NCBI GenBank assembly: GCA_964020055.1
Contig: OZ026533.1
Location: 124,001 to 188,000 of the forward strand
Reading direction: 5' to 3'
Length of the DNA: 64,000 nucleotides
From: G964020055 sp964020055
Lineage (GTDB): Bacteria; Pseudomonadota; Alphaproteobacteria; WRAU01; Hepatincolaceae
Shown: positions 62,460 to 64,000 of the stretch, piece by piece
Numbering within the stretch: the stretch's first letter is position 1
Layout: every line of letters starts with the position of its first letter
Notes under the pieces: generated by a model
Database searches by the model: none
Told to the model about the DNA's origin: nothing
What the model saw: the letters and a program-made list of their open reading frames with translations, nothing else
Program-made: the position numbers and the translations under genes

Positions 62460-63941
62460 ATGAATATTTTAAATTACACTTTAACAGAATTAATAGAGAG
62501 ATTAGAAAGTAAAGAGCTAACCTCTGTTAAAATAGTTTCTTCATATATTGAAGCATCTAAAAAAGCTAAAGAGTTAAATGTATATATAACAGAATTATTT
62601 GACGAAGCTTTAAAACAAGCTAAATTATCAGATCAACGTAGAGCAGAAGGTAAAGCTTTAAGTAGAATAGATGGCATACCAATAGGTGTGAAAGATATAT
62701 TTTTAACTAAAGGTATAAAAACAACTAATGCTTCTAAATTTTTAGAAAATTTTATACCTCCTTATGAATCAACAGTAACTCAAAATTTACTAAATGCTGG
62801 TGCAATCTTTATTGGTAAATTAAATATGGATGAGTTTGCAATGGGTTCTGGAAATTTAACATCTGCATTTGGTTGTGTGATAAATCCTTGGAAAGCAGAA
62901 GATAATGAAAATAGAGTTCCAGGAGGAAGTTCTGGAGGAAGTTCTGCTGGAGTATCAGCAAGATGTTTTCCTGTAGCGTTAGGAACAGATACAGGCGGTT
63001 CAATAAGACAGCCTGCAGCTTTTTGTGGTCTTGTAGGGATGAAGCCAACTTATGGTACATGTTCTAGATATGGAGTTATATCTTTTGCATCTTCTTTAGA
63101 TCAACCGGGGCCAATTACAAGAAACGTTAAAGATAATGCTATTATGTTACAACATATGGCCTCTTACGATAAAAAAGATGCTTCTATGGTAAAACACCAA
63201 ATCGAAAACTATGAAGCTAAAATTGGTAAATCTATAAAAGGTATGAAAATAGGTATACCCAAAGAGTATTTTCCAGAAGTGTTAAGTGATAAATTAAAAG
63301 AATATAAAAATAACTTAATATCTATATTAAAAAAATTAGAAGCAGAAGTTGTTGATATTTCTCTACCACATTCTGAATATTCTTTAGCTGTTTACTACAT
63401 GGTAGCACCAGCGGAAGCTAGTTCTAATTATTCTCGATTTGATGGTATTAGATATGGTAAAAGATCTCAGGAAAATACACTAGAAGATATATACTTTGAA
63501 AGCAGATCAAAATATTGGGGTTCTGAAGTAAAAAGAAGAATTCTTGTTGGAACATATAATACTACAGTTGCACATTTTGATAGGTATATACAAGCTGCTA
63601 AAGTAAGAAGATTAATAGCAAATGATTTTATTGAAGCTTTCAAAAAAGTAGATGTAATTTTAACCCCAACCACAACTTCACCAGCTTTTACAATTAATAA
63701 TGTACCCACAGATCCAATAGAAATGTATTTGAATGATATATTCACAATAACAGCAAATTTAGTTGGTGTGCCAGCAATATCTATTCCAGTAGGACTTTCA
63801 GATGAGAAATTACCACTTGGAATGCAATTAATAGGTAATTTTTATAAGGAAAGTTCTTTATATCAAGTTGCACATTTGCTAGAGCAAGAAATTAATTTCA
63901 ATGAACTACCAAGTTTTGTTAAAAATAATAATTTGTATTAG
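62460..63941 (+). CDS. gatA: Asp-tRNA(Asn)/Glu-tRNA(Gln) amidotransferase subunit A
   Basis: GatA is the amidase-signature subunit that releases ammonia from glutamine for the GatCAB reaction. I use ATG at 62460 (493 residues, AGGA just upstream); a TTG ten codons earlier is open but not family-like. The Ser-Ser-Lys triad is visible: Lys in GVKDIFLTKG near residue 77, PGGSSGGSSAGVSA near 152 and the nucleophile Ser in GTDTGGSIRQPAAFCG near 175. gatB is expected beyond the window. The set implies Gln-tRNA (and perhaps Asn-tRNA) is made by transamidation. Confidence 0.97.
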   Translation: MNILNYTLTELIERLESKELTSVKIVSSYIEASKKAKELNVYITELFDEALKQAKLSDQRRAEGKALSRIDGIPIGVKDIFLTKGIKTTNASKFLENFIPPYESTVTQNLLNAGAIFIGKLNMDEFAMGSGNLTSAFGCVINPWKAEDNENRVPGGSSGGSSAGVSARCFPVALGTDTGGSIRQPAAFCGLVGMKPTYGTCSRYGVISFASSLDQPGPITRNVKDNAIMLQHMASYDKKDASMVKHQIENYEAKIGKSIKGMKIGIPKEYFPEVLSDKLKEYKNNLISILKKLEAEVVDISLPHSEYSLAVYYMVAPAEASSNYSRFDGIRYGKRSQENTLEDIYFESRSKYWGSEVKRRILVGTYNTTVAHFDRYIQAAKVRRLIANDFIEAFKKVDVILTPTTTSPAFTINNVPTDPIEMYLNDIFTITANLVGVPAISIPVGLSDEKLPLGMQLIGNFYKESSLYQVAHLLEQEINFNELPSFVKNNNLY

Positions 63942-64000
63942 CAGTTATAAATTTAATGGTATTTTTTGTTTAATTAAAAAGATAAATATAGGAAATAAAT

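Noticed and set aside
62809..63060. 83-residue minus-strand frame
   Set aside because: It is a shadow of gatA, whose catalytic motifs lie on the opposite strand in the same bases.

Overview
The window is a very AT-rich bacterial chromosome segment that uses the standard genetic code (TGG is the only Trp codon seen and TGA is only a stop). Its gene orders are those of Alphaproteobacteria: rnpB directly upstream of rsmH and a complete division and cell wall (dcw) cluster; murA-infA-maf-RNase E/G-yacG; and plsY-dprA-topA-rnr with rpmG nearby. The low G+C, eroded motifs in conserved proteins, gene-free stretches and one nonsense-broken gene suggest a reduced, probably host-associated lineage (Rickettsiales, Holosporales or Hepatincola-like). 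The exact clade cannot be fixed from the sequence alone. Unlike many such lineages it keeps a full peptidoglycan pathway (murA to ddl, ftsI, ftsW, an M23 hydrolase) and lipid A synthesis (lpxC), so it should have a real Gram-negative envelope.

Layout. 1-2.5 kb: mreB (partial), miaA and divergent trmL. 2.6-6.6 kb: an accessory envelope block of glycosyltransferase, galE and an acyltransferase-3 gene enclosed by two near-identical tRNA-Phe genes. 6.6-7.4 kb: no genes. 7.4-11.5 kb: murA-infA-maf-RNase E/G-yacG on the minus strand, with a 49-residue conserved small protein upstream. 11.7-13.4 kb: tRNA-Thr, an AbrB-type membrane protein and RNase P RNA. 13.4-37.5 kb: the dcw cluster rsmH-ftsL-ftsI-murE-murF-mraY-murD-ftsW-murG-murC-murB-ddl-ftsQ-ftsA-ftsZ-lpxC, then bamD, recN, an inverted Cas2-like SinR-family gene and ligA. 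37.5-39.9 kb: a small accessory island with a PD-(D/E)XK nuclease and a nonsense-broken small gene. 40-46.4 kb: an M16 peptidase, an RNA m5U methyltransferase, an unusual polytopic M23 endopeptidase with a truncated paralogue next to it, and an unknown secreted protein. 46.5-51.6 kb: rnhA, yqgE, a TrhP-like U32 protein, an RluD-family synthase and a zinc alcohol dehydrogenase. 51.7-61.8 kb: two unknown small genes, rpmG, then rnr-topA-dprA-plsY-ruvX and an alanine/glycine:cation symporter. 62-64 kb: gatC-gatA.

The functional centre is growth and division of the envelope. Precursors are made by MurA-F and Ddl and lipid-linked by MraY and MurG. FtsW and FtsI polymerise and cross-link them under MreB and FtsZ, and M23 activity would cut the wall. 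The most striking observations are an FtsA whose ATP-binding motifs look destroyed; an acyltransferase gene sandwiched between duplicate tRNA-Phe units and starting 17 nt after a tRNA 3' end; an M23 peptidase with about 340 residues of polytopic membrane sequence plus a cut-down paralogue lacking a normal start codon; and an oxygen-sensitive-type U32 hydroxylase with an additional Cys-rich tail.
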